DNA of 64,000 nt from an uncultured Bartonella sp. (GCA_946478235.1 CAMLBF010000004.1:124001-188000); one strand, 5' to 3'; counted from the stretch's first letter, positions 47,946 through 57,997 are shown. Made by a program: numbers and translations. The notes: a model not told the origin generated them from the sequence alone.

Positions 47946-48221
47946 TTACCGGTCAACGACAGCGCGAATAGTTTCCATCGCTGTTATAAGACGCCGTGAT
48001 ACCTCTTTATTAGCTTGTTCAAGTCGTTCAGCACGTGATTCCGATGTGTCTAGTTCCTGTGCAAGGCGACTTCTATCAGCATTCATTTGCTGTATTTCTT
48101 CTTCCAGTTCACTATTATCATAGGATCTGTCAGTACCATTGCCAACAGCCTCTTCAAGGGTTTTAAGAGCACTTTCAAGACGGTCAATAGCTTGGTCGAG
48201 AATTGATGTGTCTTGCCGCAT
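47946..48221 (-). CDS. coiled-coil protein upstream of zapA (DUF4164, ZauP-like)
   Basis: This 91-residue protein is nearly all coiled coil: LDQAIDRLESALKTLEEAV, then ELEEEIQQMNADRSRLAQEL. In Caulobacter a coiled-coil protein encoded next to zapA, ZauP, forms oligomers with ZapA and focuses the Z ring. Position, size and composition fit here; the family name DUF4164 is from recall. Its likely role is to help condense the Z ring. Confidence 0.82.
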   Translation of the reverse strand: MRQDTSILDQAIDRLESALKTLEEAVGNGTDRSYDNSELEEEIQQMNADRSRLAQELDTSESRAERLEQANKEVSRRLITAMETIRAVVDR

Positions 48222-48364
48222 CCTGTTTTAAATCCTCTATGTTAGCAATATAGAAACAAGCGAATCACTGTCGCATTTCTTTTGTGATTTTGTCTATTCT
48301 TAGATGCGTCTGCGGTTTGATGCAAGAAATCCACTATATCGGAGCTGTTGAAAGCGGGATTTAA

Positions 48365-48392
48365 TTGACTCAGGCGTCGCAAGTGATATGTG
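48365..48392 (+). promoter_or_regulatory. possible tkt-gap promoter
   Basis: TTGACT and, after 16 bases, TATGTG lie about 55 bases upstream of tkt. The -35 is good, the -10 only fair. It would fit a housekeeping promoter of the tkt-gap pair. Confidence 0.35.
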
Positions 48393-48444
48393 TCAGATAG
48401 AGCGCAAGACCAAATTTTCATCGAGCAAAGAGTAACTGGACCCC

Positions 48445-50424
48445 ATGAAAAATACAGACAAGCAGAACCAGATGGCCAACGCTATCCGTTTCCTTTCTAT
48501 TGATGCTATTGAAAAAGCCAATTCAGGACATCCTGGTCTCCCAATGGGCGCTGCCGATATTGCGACTGTCCTTTATACAAAGTTCCTTGCCCATGATCCG
48601 AAAAATCCGAAATGGCCCAACCGCGATCGATTTATTTTGTCGGCAGGACATGGCTCGATGCTTCTATATTCGGCAATGTACCTTTCTGGATATGAAGATA
48701 TTACGATTGATGAAATCAAGAATTTCCGTCAATTGGGCGCAAAAACTGCCGGTCACCCTGAATATGGCCACGTGAATGGTATTGAAACGACCACTGGTCC
48801 ATTAGGACAGGGGATTGCAAATGCTGTCGGAATGGCATTGGGCGAACGTTTAATGCATGCACGCTGGGGCGATCTTTTCGATCATTATACCTATGTATTA
48901 GCCGGTGATGGCTGTTTGATGGAAGGCATTTCGCAAGAAGCGATTGCATTTGCTGGACACATGAAGCTGAATAAGTTGATTGTCCTATGGGATGACAATC
49001 ATATTTCGATTGATGGTGCCATTGAAATTTCTGATAATACCGATCAATGTGCTCGCTTTGAAGCTTGTCATTGGAATACAATCAAAGTCGATGGTCATGA
49101 TCAGGATGCAATTGCTAAAGCAATTAAAAAAGCTCATAGCTCAGATAAGCCTACTTTAATAGCGTGCAAGACAACCATTGGTTTCGGTTCACCTCACAAG
49201 GCAGGTACGAATAAGGTTCACGGTTCTCCTTTGGGACAAGAAGAAGTTGTTGAAACACGTAAAGCGCTCGGTTGGACGAGTGAACCCTTTGTTATTCCTG
49301 CCGATATTCTCGATAGTTGGCGTCTAGCAGGCTTGAACTCTGCCAAAAAACGGCAAGAGTGGGAAAAGAAACTTGATGCGCTGGATGCAAATCAACGTGC
49401 AGAGTTTGATCGTTTAATGCGTGGTGATTTGCCTGGAAATTTTGATGCTGTTATCAACGAATATAAAAAGCATCTTGCTGCTGAGCAACCAAAAGTGGCG
49501 ACGCGTAAAGCATCTGAAATGGCACTGGAAGTTATTAACGGTGCTGTTTTCGAGACGATTGGCGGGTCTGCTGATTTGACCGGTTCAAATAATACTAAGA
49601 CGAGTCAAACAAAAAGTATTGTTCCTGAAGACTTTTCTGGTCGTTATATCCACTATGGTATTCGCGAACATGCAATGGGCGCGATCATGAATGGTTTGTC
49701 GCTCTATGGTGGTATTATTCCTTATTCAGGCACATTTTTATGTTTTTCTGATTATGCACGCCCAGCAATGCGATTGTCATCTTTAATGGGAATTCGTGTT
49801 GTCTATGTAATGACACACGATTCTATTGGGTTGGGAGAAGACGGGCCAACGCATCAACCGGTTGAACATTTGGCAAGTTTGCGGGCAATCCCCAATCATC
49901 TTGTGTTTAGACCAGCAGATGTCGTTGAAACAGCAGAATGTTGGCAATTAGCATTAAAATCGCACAAAACGCCGTCCACTTTGGTTTTAACACGACAAGG
50001 TTTGCCTACGCTTCGCAAAAATTATGAAGAAGACAATCTTTGTGCTCTTGGGGCTTATGAACTGTTAACGGCTAGTGATGAAGCAAAAGTCACTATTTTT
50101 GCTTCTGGTTCAGAAGTGGAAATAGCTGTTAATGCTCGAAATGCACTTGAAAATAAGGGAATTCCAACACGTGTTGTATCTGTTCCTTGTTTTGAATTAT
50201 TTGAGCAACAAGTAGAATCATATCAAACAGCATTGATCGGTAATGCGCCTGTTAAAATTGCGATAGAAGCGGCTATTCGTCAGGGGTGGGATCGATTTAT
50301 TGGGAGTGATGGTGTCTTTATTGGTATGCATGGTTTTGGAGCCAGTGGTCCAATTGATGCACTTTACACACATTTCGGTATTACAGCCGAAGCAGTTGTC
50401 GCGGCAGCTGAAGCAAAACTCTAG
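48445..50424 (+). CDS. tkt: transketolase
   Basis: This thiamine diphosphate enzyme moves two-carbon units between sugar phosphates. The 659 residues show [14 protein letters not shown] near 25, the TPP motif GDGCLMEG near 154 with the following helix ending in DDN, and [13 protein letters not shown] near 405. [20 protein letters not shown] near 455 completes the pyrimidine-binding half. It is a complete protein. It ends 32 bases before gap and forms a central-carbon cluster with gap, pgk and fba. Confidence 0.97.
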   Translation: MKNTDKQNQMANAIRFLSIDAIEKANSGHPGLPMGAADIATVLYTKFLAHDPKNPKWPNRDRFILSAGHGSMLLYSAMYLSGYEDITIDEIKNFRQLGAKTAGHPEYGHVNGIETTTGPLGQGIANAVGMALGERLMHARWGDLFDHYTYVLAGDGCLMEGISQEAIAFAGHMKLNKLIVLWDDNHISIDGAIEISDNTDQCARFEACHWNTIKVDGHDQDAIAKAIKKAHSSDKPTLIACKTTIGFGSPHKAGTNKVHGSPLGQEEVVETRKALGWTSEPFVIPADILDSWRLAGLNSAKKRQEWEKKLDALDANQRAEFDRLMRGDLPGNFDAVINEYKKHLAAEQPKVATRKASEMALEVINGAVFETIGGSADLTGSNNTKTSQTKSIVPEDFSGRYIHYGIREHAMGAIMNGLSLYGGIIPYSGTFLCFSDYARPAMRLSSLMGIRVVYVMTHDSIGLGEDGPTHQPVEHLASLRAIPNHLVFRPADVVETAECWQLALKSHKTPSTLVLTRQGLPTLRKNYEEDNLCALGAYELLTASDEAKVTIFASGSEVEIAVNARNALENKGIPTRVVSVPCFELFEQQVESYQTALIGNAPVKIAIEAAIRQGWDRFIGSDGVFIGMHGFGASGPIDALYTHFGITAEAVVAAAEAKL

Positions 50425-50456
50425 TATTGGGTCTTTTCAACCAAGGGAGAAAAAAT

Positions 50457-51464
50457 ATGGCAGTACGAGTAGCAATTAACGGTTTTGGACGTATTGGACG
50501 CAATGTCCTTCGTGCAATTATTGAAAGTGGCCGTACCGACATTGATGTCGTTGCTATTAACGATTTAGGGCCAGTTGAAACAAACGCTCATCTGTTGCGC
50601 TATGATTCAGTTCATGGACGTTTTCCGCATGAAGTTACAGTTTCAGGCGATACAATTGACGCAGGACGTGGACCCATTAAGGTAACTGCTGTGCGCGATC
50701 CAAAGGAATTGCCTTGGAAAGAGCTTAACATTGATATTGCAATGGAATGTACAGGCATTTTCACAAGCCGCGAAAAGGCTGCAGCACACTTAGATGCAGG
50801 TGCTAAGCGTGTAATTGTTTCTGCACCATCGGCTGGCGCTGATTTGACAGTTGTTTACGGTGTAAACCATGACAAACTGACAAAAGATCATAAAGTCATT
50901 TCTAATGCATCTTGTACAACAAATTGTTTGGCTCCTGTTGCTCATGTCCTTAATGAAGTTATCGGTATTGAAAAAGGTTTTATGACAACGATCCACTCGT
51001 ATACAGGTGATCAACCTACTTTGGATACTTTGCATAAAGATCTTTATCGTGCTCGCGCTGCTGCATTATCCATGATTCCTACATCTACTGGTGCCGCAAA
51101 AGCTGTCGGTCTTGTTTTGCCTGAACTTAAAGGACTTTTGGATGGTGTAGCTATCCGTGTTCCGACGCCAAATGTTTCAGTTGTTGACTTTACATTTATT
51201 GCAAAGCGTTCGACCACAGTTGAGGAAATCAATGATGCAATCCGCGCTGCGTCAAACGGCCGGCTGAAAGGTATCCTTGGATACACAGACGAAAAATTGG
51301 TTAGTCATGATTTCAACCATGATTCACATTCGTCTGTTTTCCATACAGAACAAACAAGAGTTATGGATGATACATTCTGCCGTATTCTTTCTTGGTACGA
51401 TAATGAATGGGGTTTTTCAAATCGTATGGGCGATACGGCCGTTGCATTTGCTAAAACTATTTAA
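50457..51464 (+). CDS. gap: glyceraldehyde-3-phosphate dehydrogenase
   Basis: It oxidises glyceraldehyde 3-phosphate to 1,3-bisphosphoglycerate with NAD(P). The 335-residue protein has [14 protein letters not shown], the catalytic Cys in [13 protein letters not shown] near 153, and [11 protein letters not shown] near 180. The [15 protein letters not shown]-type end ([12 protein letters not shown]) is present. The track begins ten residues earlier at a TTG. ATG 50457 with AGGGAGA upstream is clearly better. A strong terminator follows. Confidence 0.97.
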   Translation: MAVRVAINGFGRIGRNVLRAIIESGRTDIDVVAINDLGPVETNAHLLRYDSVHGRFPHEVTVSGDTIDAGRGPIKVTAVRDPKELPWKELNIDIAMECTGIFTSREKAAAHLDAGAKRVIVSAPSAGADLTVVYGVNHDKLTKDHKVISNASCTTNCLAPVAHVLNEVIGIEKGFMTTIHSYTGDQPTLDTLHKDLYRARAAALSMIPTSTGAAKAVGLVLPELKGLLDGVAIRVPTPNVSVVDFTFIAKRSTTVEEINDAIRAASNGRLKGILGYTDEKLVSHDFNHDSHSSVFHTEQTRVMDDTFCRILSWYDNEWGFSNRMGDTAVAFAKTI

Positions 51465-51471
51465 CTTGACG

Positions 51472-51496
51472 ATGGGGGCTAAAGCCCCCATTTTTC
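51472..51496 (+). terminator. rho-independent terminator after gap
   Basis: ATGGGGGC pairs with GCCCCCAT around TAAA and runs into TTTTC. It lies a few bases after the gap stop codon, so pgk needs its own promoter or read-through. Confidence 0.9.
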
Positions 51497-51603
51497 TTTC
51501 AGGAAGGAAATGAAGTTATTTTTCTTCAAACCTTTCCTTATAAAGGCGTTAGCCTTCATACCCAAATTTTTTATAGCTATATCTTATAAATCTGGAGAAA
51601 AAT

Positions 51604-52794
51604 ATGGCTTTTCGTACTCTTGACAACGCAGACGTAAAATCAAAACGTGTTTTGGTGCGTGTTGATCTCAATGTACCAGTGGCAGACGGAAAAGTTACCG
51701 ATTCAACACGTATAGAACGTGTTAAACCAACAATAATGGAACTTCGCAGAAAAGACGCCAAAGTTATTTTGCTTGCTCATTTCGGTCGTCCAAAAGGTCA
51801 AGTTGTTCAAGAGTTTTCATTGCGTCAAATTGTCAAAACTACTGAAGATGTGCTTGGCTGCCCTGTTACATTTGCTGAAGATTGTGTTGGTGAAAAAGCA
51901 AAGGCAGTCATTGATGCCATGAATGATGGAGATATTGTTCTGCTTGAAAATACTCGTTTTCATGCAGGAGAGGAAAAGAACGATCCAGAATTTGTAAAAG
52001 CATTAGCCGCCAATGGCGATATTTATGTCAATGATGCCTTTTCCGCAGCGCATCGCGCTCATGCTTCGACAGAAGGGTTGGCTCATGTTCTACCAGCATA
52101 TGCTGGCCGGTCTATGCAGATGGAACTTGAAGCTTTGGAAAAAGGTTTAGGAAAGCCTGCCCATCCGGTTATTGCGATAGTAGGCGGAGCAAAAGTATCA
52201 ACGAAAATTGACCTTTTAAATAATCTTGTCGAGAAAGTTGATGCTCTGATTATCGGCGGTGGTATGGCCAATACTTTTTTAGCCGCACAAGGGTTGAGCG
52301 TTGGTAAATCGCTTTGCGAACATGAGCTTGGTGAAACTGCACGAACAATTATGACGAAGGCAAAAGCGGAAAACTGTTCTATTATTTTACCAGTAGATGC
52401 TGTTGTCGCCACACGGTTTGAAGCCAATGCGTCAAACCATAGATATGGTATAGAAGCTATACCTGTCGACGGAATGATACTTGATATTGGTGAAAATTCA
52501 ATCGAACGCATTAATGGTGCGATTGATGATGCGGCAACAATTGTATGGAATGGCCCACTTGGAGCTTTCGAGATGCACCCTTTTGATCAGGGAACAGTTG
52601 CGGTAGCCAAACTTGTTGCTGAACGCACTAAACAGAAGAAACTGGTATCTATCGCTGGAGGTGGAGATACAGTATCTGCTCTTAACCATGCCGGTGTCGC
52701 ACAAGATTTTACGTATATATCAACAGCAGGTGGTGCATTTCTTGAATGGATGGAAGGAAAACCGCTTCCAGGTGTTATTGCTTTAGAAGAATAG
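51604..52794 (+). CDS. pgk: phosphoglycerate kinase
   Basis: It transfers the acyl phosphate of 1,3-bisphosphoglycerate to ADP. The 396 residues show [18 protein letters not shown] near 16, [11 protein letters not shown] near 52, [15 protein letters not shown] near 140 and [12 protein letters not shown] near 345. It is complete. GGAG lies in the ten bases before the ATG. Confidence 0.97.
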   Translation: MAFRTLDNADVKSKRVLVRVDLNVPVADGKVTDSTRIERVKPTIMELRRKDAKVILLAHFGRPKGQVVQEFSLRQIVKTTEDVLGCPVTFAEDCVGEKAKAVIDAMNDGDIVLLENTRFHAGEEKNDPEFVKALAANGDIYVNDAFSAAHRAHASTEGLAHVLPAYAGRSMQMELEALEKGLGKPAHPVIAIVGGAKVSTKIDLLNNLVEKVDALIIGGGMANTFLAAQGLSVGKSLCEHELGETARTIMTKAKAENCSIILPVDAVVATRFEANASNHRYGIEAIPVDGMILDIGENSIERINGAIDDAATIVWNGPLGAFEMHPFDQGTVAVAKLVAERTKQKKLVSIAGGGDTVSALNHAGVAQDFTYISTAGGAFLEWMEGKPLPGVIALEE

Positions 52795-52798
52795 AACC

Positions 52799-52860
52799 AA
52801 ATTGGGACAGATTACCTTATTTTTATCGTAATGGAAAATAAGATGTATTCTTCCCAATTT
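52799..52860 (+). other. nested inverted repeat between pgk and fba
   Basis: AAATTGGGA (52799-52807) pairs with TCCCAATTT (52852-52860), and inside it CTTATTTT (52816-52823) pairs with AAAATAAG (52835-52842). It begins right after the pgk stop. Such a nested rod could protect the pgk mRNA end or mark a processing point, as no T run follows. Confidence 0.55.
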
Positions 52861-52944
52861 AATCGATTTTATTTCATGGCTTAACTATTTAGTTTTATAA
52901 GCAGTTTTGATATTGCTAAGATCGTAAGAAAAGAGGAGCCACCC

Positions 52945-53973
52945 ATGAGTGAACGTATTGAAGATATTGCAGTAGCAATGACAGCAGCAGGTAAAGGTTT
53001 GCTTGCAGCTGATGAAAGCACAAGCACAATTAAAAAACGTTTCGACACAATTCATCTGGAATCAACAGAGGAAAGTCGTCGTGACTACCGTGAAATGCTG
53101 TTTACCGCTAAAGAAGCGATGGAAAAATACATCTCTGGTGTCATTCTTTATGACGAGACAATTCGTCAGAAAGCGTCAGATGGCCGTATGCTGACCGATT
53201 TGATCAAAGCAGCTGGCTCTATTCCTGGTATCAAGGTTGATGCTGGTGCCAAACCTCTTGCTGGCTTTGAAAATGAATCAATTACTGAAGGGCTTGACGG
53301 TTTACGCGATCGGTTAAAAGAATATTATGAATTAGGTGCCCGTTTTGCTAAATGGCGTGGTGTTATTGCTATAGACAGCAACACTTTGCCAACATGGGGT
53401 GCTGTGCGTCAGAACGCCCAAGCTTTGGCTCGTTATGCGGCTTTATGCCAAGAAGCCAAGATTGTACCGATTGTTGAGCCAGAGATTTTGATGGACGGCA
53501 AGCCAGGGGATCATTCGATTGATCGCTGCTATGAAGTAACCGAACATGTTTTGAGAACTGTTTTTGATGAGTTATTTGCTGCTCGCGTAAAAATGGAAGG
53601 CATGGTTTTGAAGCCTAACATGGTTATTGATGGTAAAAATGCTCGTAAGGCATCAGTCGAAGAAGTTGCTGAAAAAACAGTTAAGGTTTTGAAAACAACT
53701 GTTCCATCAACAGTGCCTGGTATTGCATTCTTATCTGGTGGACAATCAGATGAAGAGGCAACAGCGCATTTGTCTGCAATCAATGCTATTGGCAATCTTC
53801 CATGGAATGTAACATTCTCATATGGCCGTGCATTGCAGGCAGCTGCAATACAGGCATGGGGCGGTAAAAAGGAAAATGTGGCTGCTGGACAGCAGGCATT
53901 TACGCATCGTGCAAAAATGAATTATCTTGCAGCCTTGGGTAAATGGTCAAAGCAGGAAGAAAAAGTGGCCTAG
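52945..53973 (+). CDS. fba: class I fructose-bisphosphate aldolase
   Basis: It cleaves fructose 1,6-bisphosphate to two triose phosphates by a Schiff base. The 342 residues are of the metazoan-like class I type, common in Hyphomicrobiales: GKGLLAADESTSTIKKRF near 17, GVILYDETIRQ near 64, VPIVEPEIL near 175. The active lysine is in MVLKPNMV near 223, and FLSGGQSDEEAT near 255. The ATG has AGAGGAG upstream. Confidence 0.96.
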   Translation: MSERIEDIAVAMTAAGKGLLAADESTSTIKKRFDTIHLESTEESRRDYREMLFTAKEAMEKYISGVILYDETIRQKASDGRMLTDLIKAAGSIPGIKVDAGAKPLAGFENESITEGLDGLRDRLKEYYELGARFAKWRGVIAIDSNTLPTWGAVRQNAQALARYAALCQEAKIVPIVEPEILMDGKPGDHSIDRCYEVTEHVLRTVFDELFAARVKMEGMVLKPNMVIDGKNARKASVEEVAEKTVKVLKTTVPSTVPGIAFLSGGQSDEEATAHLSAINAIGNLPWNVTFSYGRALQAAAIQAWGGKKENVAAGQQAFTHRAKMNYLAALGKWSKQEEKVA

Positions 53974-53998
53974 TTATCTTCAGATAAAGTAATATTAG

Positions 53999-54032
53999 AA
54001 CGCCCGATATATAGTATTTCGGGCGTTTTATT
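53999..54032 (+). terminator. rho-independent terminator after fba
   Basis: AACGCCCGA pairs with TCGGGCGTT around an 11-base loop and runs into TTATTT. Confidence 0.88.
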
Positions 54033-54249
54033 TATTTGGTGTCTCATTTATGTGACAGCATAGTTATAAAAAGTATTTTAAAATAAATGCTTGGAATAAA
54101 TAACTTGACTGATAAAATCAAGTATATAAAAATCTTCTTATCATTGTTCGCTTGTTGATTTGGGTAAAAATAACGGGTGATTTTAGTAATACATGTCTTG
54201 TCGGTTTTTCGGCTTATACAAATTTCGCTAATATAGAATTGGGATAATT

Positions 54250-55398
54250 ATGAACAAACTCACGCAGGTATTCTTAGTAACTTCAGCCGTTATTGGCGTT
54301 CAGACATTGCAATCAAAAGCAGCGGATGCGGTGCTTCCTGAAGCGGAACCCGTTGAATATGTACGTGTTTGTGATGCGTTTGGCGAAGGCTATTTTTATT
54401 TGCCAGGCACAGATACCTGTATGAAACTCGGTGGCTATCTTTATGCTCAGGCTAAGGGTGGTGATGATGTTTACGCCCGTAACGCAAAAGACCGCGATGG
54501 TGGTAGAACATGGCGCACTGAAACACGTGCCCATGTGTTAGTGGCCACAGCTTCTGAAACAGAATTAGGAACATTGCGTTCGCATATTGAACTGCGTTCT
54601 GATTATGATGATGGACATGATTCCGCTACATCAGAACTGCGTTTTGGCTATATTGAATTAGGTGGCCTGCATGTAGGTGTTGATGAATCATCTATCAATA
54701 CATTTTTTGATTACTACGGTAACTTTATTAACGATGATGTGACCTTGGGTGGTGCGTATCGCACCAATATGATCCAATATAAATACGCAGCAAGCAATGG
54801 TCTAACTGCGATGGTGTCTATTGAACAAGGTGGTGACGAAGATACTGATTACAACGGTAAGATCAAAGATTATACACCAGATGTTGTTGTTGGTTTGAAA
54901 TATGAACAAGGTTGGGGATCAATCACTGGTGCAGCTGCATATGATGCAGTCAACGAAGCATGGGTTGGTAAAGCTAAAGTAAGTTTGAATGTTACCGATC
55001 GTTTCAACATCTGGGTAATGGGTGCATATAAAGATATGAGCGATACCTATTACGACGTTGATAGCCAAGATGATATCGATAGAAACGATATTTCATCTAT
55101 TATCAGAGATGGACGCAAGGGCGTTCGTGCTATCGACAGCTTCTATGGCACATGGGGTGGACATTGGGTTGGATGGCTCGGTGCATCGTATAAATTTACA
55201 CCAAAGCTAACAAGCAATTTCCAACTTTCTTATGAAGGTGTTGGAAACACCTATACGGTTGCAAACTTTGCTTATGAGTTGGTTCCTGGACTTACTGTAA
55301 TGCCAGAAGTGAATTATCGTAAATGGAATGATGTTCATTCTGTATTAAATGATAAAGATGCCATCGGCGGAGCAATCCGTATACAACGCGACTTCTAA
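54250..55398 (+). CDS. Brucella-type porin (Omp2/Porin_2 family)
   Basis: This is an outer-membrane general porin, 382 residues. The signal peptide ends near QSKAADA, followed by a VEYVRVCDAFGEGYFYLPGTDTCMKLGGYLY segment, the hallmark of Porin_2, with its two conserved cysteines. The rest is beta-strand-like alternation, and the last residue is Phe (RIQRDF), as needed for BAM insertion. It stands alone between fba and a strong terminator. Such porins are abundant surface antigens in Brucella and Bartonella. Confidence 0.93.
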   Translation: MNKLTQVFLVTSAVIGVQTLQSKAADAVLPEAEPVEYVRVCDAFGEGYFYLPGTDTCMKLGGYLYAQAKGGDDVYARNAKDRDGGRTWRTETRAHVLVATASETELGTLRSHIELRSDYDDGHDSATSELRFGYIELGGLHVGVDESSINTFFDYYGNFINDDVTLGGAYRTNMIQYKYAASNGLTAMVSIEQGGDEDTDYNGKIKDYTPDVVVGLKYEQGWGSITGAAAYDAVNEAWVGKAKVSLNVTDRFNIWVMGAYKDMSDTYYDVDSQDDIDRNDISSIIRDGRKGVRAIDSFYGTWGGHWVGWLGASYKFTPKLTSNFQLSYEGVGNTYTVANFAYELVPGLTVMPEVNYRKWNDVHSVLNDKDAIGGAIRIQRDF

Positions 55399-55433
55399 TT
55401 TTTTGACAAAACGATATAAAAAAATTTGATATG

Positions 55434-55460
55434 AAAGCCTCCTTTGTGGAGGCTTTTTTA
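55434..55460 (+). terminator. rho-independent terminator after the porin gene
   Basis: AAAGCCTCC pairs with GGAGGCTTT around TTTGT and runs into TTT. Confidence 0.9.
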
Positions 55461-55644
55461 TAATTCTCAAGCTAAGAGAACATCTTTGATAAAAGAGAAA
55501 TTAATAATAAGGCGGAATTGGGTGCCGCTGTGTTTCATTGTGTTCGGATTCAGTTTGATGATGTGAATGAAAAATTTACTATCAAATGATCCATTTATTT
55601 CCCAAAATAGAGGGAATTATTTTATATAAGTCACTGTACAATAT

Positions 55645-55677
55645 TTTTAAAAACAAAAGCCGCGAAAAACGCGGCTT
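55645..55677 (-). terminator. rho-independent terminator of trcR (minus strand)
   Basis: On the minus strand AAGCCGCG-TTTTT-CGCGGCTT is followed by TTGTTTTTAA. It sits just downstream of the DUF1013 gene. Confidence 0.87.
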
Positions 55678-55704
55678 ATAAAATCAAGATAATTTTATTT
55701 AAAA

Positions 55705-56379
55705 TTATTTATCTTCGTCATCATGACTTTCTTTTAAAGACGAAAGTTTAGCAAAAACCTTATCAGCGTCGAACTCTTCTTCTGTGTTATCAATGTCCAA
55801 GTTTTCTGTTGCCGATGCTGGAAGCAAAGTGCCATCTTCAGGAACTATAGCAGGACGATTCTTCGCTGCACGTTCTACTTCAATATCAAGGTCGATTTGA
55901 GAGCATAGCCCTAAAGTAACCGGATCAAGCGGAGTTAGATTTGCAGAATTCCAGTGAGTGCGCTCACGAATTTGTTCAATTGTAGATTTTGTAGTTCCGA
56001 TCAAACGGGCGATCTGAGCATCTTTCAACTCCGGATGATTACGAACCAACCACAAAATAGCGTTTGGACGATCTTGGCGCTTAGATAGTGGCGTATAACG
56101 AGGACCTTTCCTTTTTCCTTCTGGGATATGAACTTTAGGCTCCGAAATTTTCAATTTGTAATTACTATCATTTTCTGCACGTGCAATTTCATCGCGTGTT
56201 AATTGACCAGTAATAATAGGATCAAGTCCTTTTATACCTTGGGCAGATTCGCCGTCGGCTATCGCTTTAACTTCCAGTGGATGAAGTTTACAAAAAGTGG
56301 CAATCTGATCAAAAGAAAGCGCTGTGTTGTCAACCAACCAAACGGCGGTGGCTTTGGGCATCAAAAGTTGCGTTGCCAT
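55705..56379 (-). CDS. trcR: cell cycle transcriptional regulator TrcR (DUF1013)
   Basis: This is a DUF1013 protein of 224 residues. Members form the TrcR family, which in Caulobacter associates with RNA polymerase and cell-cycle genes. The N-terminal part MPKATAVWLVDNTALSFDQIA, the central RKGPRYTPLSKRQDRPNAILWLVRNHPELKDAQIARLIGTTKSTIEQI region (a helix-turn-helix, fragments cited) and the end FAKLSSL match. AGAGGA precedes the ATG. The leader carries a small GC hairpin (CCCGC / GCGGG at 56399-56417). Confidence 0.92.
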   Translation of the reverse strand: MATQLLMPKATAVWLVDNTALSFDQIATFCKLHPLEVKAIADGESAQGIKGLDPIITGQLTRDEIARAENDSNYKLKISEPKVHIPEGKRKGPRYTPLSKRQDRPNAILWLVRNHPELKDAQIARLIGTTKSTIEQIRERTHWNSANLTPLDPVTLGLCSQIDLDIEVERAAKNRPAIVPEDGTLLPASATENLDIDNTEEEFDADKVFAKLSSLKESHDDEDK

Positions 56380-56509
56380 AAAATTATCCTCTTGTTCGCC
56401 CGCTCCGGTGAGGCGGGACGTGGATTAGACCACAATTTCCGGGAATTCTCTCCGCTTATAGCGTGAAATTTACCAAACGACAAGACATGCGGTCTTATTA
56501 AGCAATTAA

Positions 56510-57511
56510 TCAATCAATTTTAAGCATTATTTTGCCTATATGATTGCTTGATTCCATTAATTTGTGAGCATCTATAACATCTGTGAGTGGAAAGACCTTG
56601 TCGATAACAGGAGCAATTTTTTTCTGTTCTAATAGAGGCCAAACTTTTTCATAAAGCTTTTTGGCAATAGCAGATTTAAATTCTGTGTCCCGTGCTCTTA
56701 ATGTCGAACCGGTATGAATTAATCGTTTAACGAGTATGTAGTTCAAATTGACTGTTGAAATATGGCCATTCAAAAATGCAATTTGTACGATACGGCCATC
56801 TACAGCCGCTATTTTATAGTTTTTATTGGTGTAATCGCCACCAATCATATCTAATATAACGTCTACGCCTCTTTTCCCAGTGAACATTTTGACTTCTTCA
56901 ACAAAGTCTTTTTCTTTGTAATTAATAGCAAGATCTGCACCTAATTTTACACAGGCAGCACATTTTTCCGTTGACCCTGCGGTGGCAATAACTTTAGCGC
57001 CAAAAGCTTTTGCAAGTTGAATTGCTGTCGTACCAATTCCCGAAGTGCCGCCATGGACAAGAAATATTTCTCCTGCTTTTAACAATCCACGATCAAAAAC
57101 ATTGCTCCATACAGTAAAGAATGTTTCTGGTAGTGCTGCTGCTTGGATGAAGTCAAATCCTGCAGGTATTGGCAAGGCATTATCAGCGTCAACTGCAGCA
57201 TATTGTGCATAACCGCCACCAGCAATCAATGCGGTGACTTTATCGCCAATTTTGAATTGTTTAACTCGTTTTCCTAATTTCACAATTTCCCCTGCGACTT
57301 CCAGTCCGGGTAAAGGAGATGCGCCAGGTGGAGGCGGATATATTCCTTGTCTTTGTGCGACATCAGGTCGGTTTACCCCAGCAGCATGAACGCGAATTAA
57401 AATTTCATGATCAGATACATCTGGAACCTTGGTTTCGATAAGCTTGAGCACTTCTGGCCCACCAGTTCCTTCAATCGCAATTGCCTGCATTTTATTAGGG
57501 ATTGTTGGCAT
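56510..57511 (-). CDS. NAD(P)H-quinone oxidoreductase, PIG3/zeta-crystallin type
   Basis: This medium-chain reductase has about 333 residues and no catalytic zinc. The N-terminal GroES-like part shows VHAAGVNRPDVAQRQGIYPPPPGASPLPGLEVAGE near 50-85. The Rossmann motif VHGGTSGIGTTAIQLAKAFGAKV lies near 145. The C-terminal end PLTDVIDAHKLMESSNHIGKI is typical of PIG3 proteins. The track start (57568) adds residues without match. ATG 57511 has GGAAG eight bases upstream, and 57526 is another option. It reduces quinones with NADPH. Confidence 0.93.
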   Translation of the reverse strand: MPTIPNKMQAIAIEGTGGPEVLKLIETKVPDVSDHEILIRVHAAGVNRPDVAQRQGIYPPPPGASPLPGLEVAGEIVKLGKRVKQFKIGDKVTALIAGGGYAQYAAVDADNALPIPAGFDFIQAAALPETFFTVWSNVFDRGLLKAGEIFLVHGGTSGIGTTAIQLAKAFGAKVIATAGSTEKCAACVKLGADLAINYKEKDFVEEVKMFTGKRGVDVILDMIGGDYTNKNYKIAAVDGRIVQIAFLNGHISTVNLNYILVKRLIHTGSTLRARDTEFKSAIAKKLYEKVWPLLEQKKIAPVIDKVFPLTDVIDAHKLMESSNHIGKIMLKID

Positions 57512-57596
57512 TATAAGAGCTTCCATTTGTTTTAGTGAACTTATCGTTGCTTCAATTATGATGATCAATATAGCTTTCTGTTAGCAGGAGGCTATC

Positions 57597-57686
57597 ATGG
57601 ATCATGATAAAGGGGCAAAAAATACAAACTATTTAAATCTATCTTTTAATCGGCTTATTCGTTTAATAGACATTAACAACACATAA
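57597..57686 (+). CDS. 29-residue ORF with consensus ribosome binding site
   Basis: AGGAGG, five bases, then ATG opens a 29-codon frame ending TAA. The product, starting MDHDKGAKNTNYLNL, is polar at first and then amphipathic (FNRLIRLIDI). It is too short for the ORF track and is divergent from the quinone oxidoreductase. I recognise no family. It may be a true microprotein, a regulatory leader peptide or the first part of a gene lost by truncation. Confidence 0.4.
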   Translation: MDHDKGAKNTNYLNLSFNRLIRLIDINNT

Positions 57687-57756
57687 CCCTGCACGGTAAT
57701 GAGTCACAGAGGGCAAACGACACGTGAAATATAATCAGTTATTGAACTGAAATGAA

Positions 57757-57930
57757 TTAATCTAATTCGCTTTTAAGTTTTTCTATTTCATCCTTGAGCG
57801 CTAATTTCTGGCGTTTAAGATTTGTAATAACGAAATCATCGGCGGATGGGGTAGACATTTCTCTGCTAATTTCTTTTTCAAGCTCATTATGTTTACGTTC
57901 CAATGAAGCTAAATGTGCTTTTGTATTCAT
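57757..57930 (-). CDS. YdcH family protein (DUF465)
   Basis: The ORF track misses this 57-residue gene and shows a shadow frame on the other strand. Translation of the minus strand gives MNTKAHLASLERKHNELEK at the start and LKRQKLALKDEIEKLKSEL at the end, the DUF465 signature of a two-helix coiled coil. AAGGAG lies seven bases before the ATG. Its function is unknown. A second YdcH gene follows divergently at 58178. Confidence 0.9.
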   Translation of the reverse strand: MNTKAHLASLERKHNELEKEISREMSTPSADDFVITNLKRQKLALKDEIEKLKSELD

Positions 57931-57960
57931 AACATTCTCCTTACCCGCTTTTGATAGATC

Positions 57961-57997
57961 TATTGGGACCGCTCGTAATTTTTAGGGCGTCCCAATA
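57961..57997. promoter_or_regulatory. inverted repeat between the two ydcH-type genes
   Basis: TATTGGGAC and GTCCCAATA are perfect complements 19 bases apart. They lie upstream of the minus-strand gene and in the divergent promoter space. They may be an operator or a leader hairpin. Confidence 0.45.

Larger units (their letters stand above)
55399..55704. other. convergent intergenic region between porin and trcR
   Basis: It holds two terminators (separate entries), one for each convergent gene. Between them I see no gene or further signal. Confidence 0.6.

Noticed and set aside
51543-51556. AAGGC-GTTA-GCCTT as a second terminator after gap
   Set aside because: The stem has only five pairs and no T run; the stronger hairpin at 51472 already explains termination.
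57794-57985. 63-residue plus-strand ORF in the track
   Set aside because: It lies antisense to the 57-residue YdcH gene, which has a good ribosome binding site and family match.
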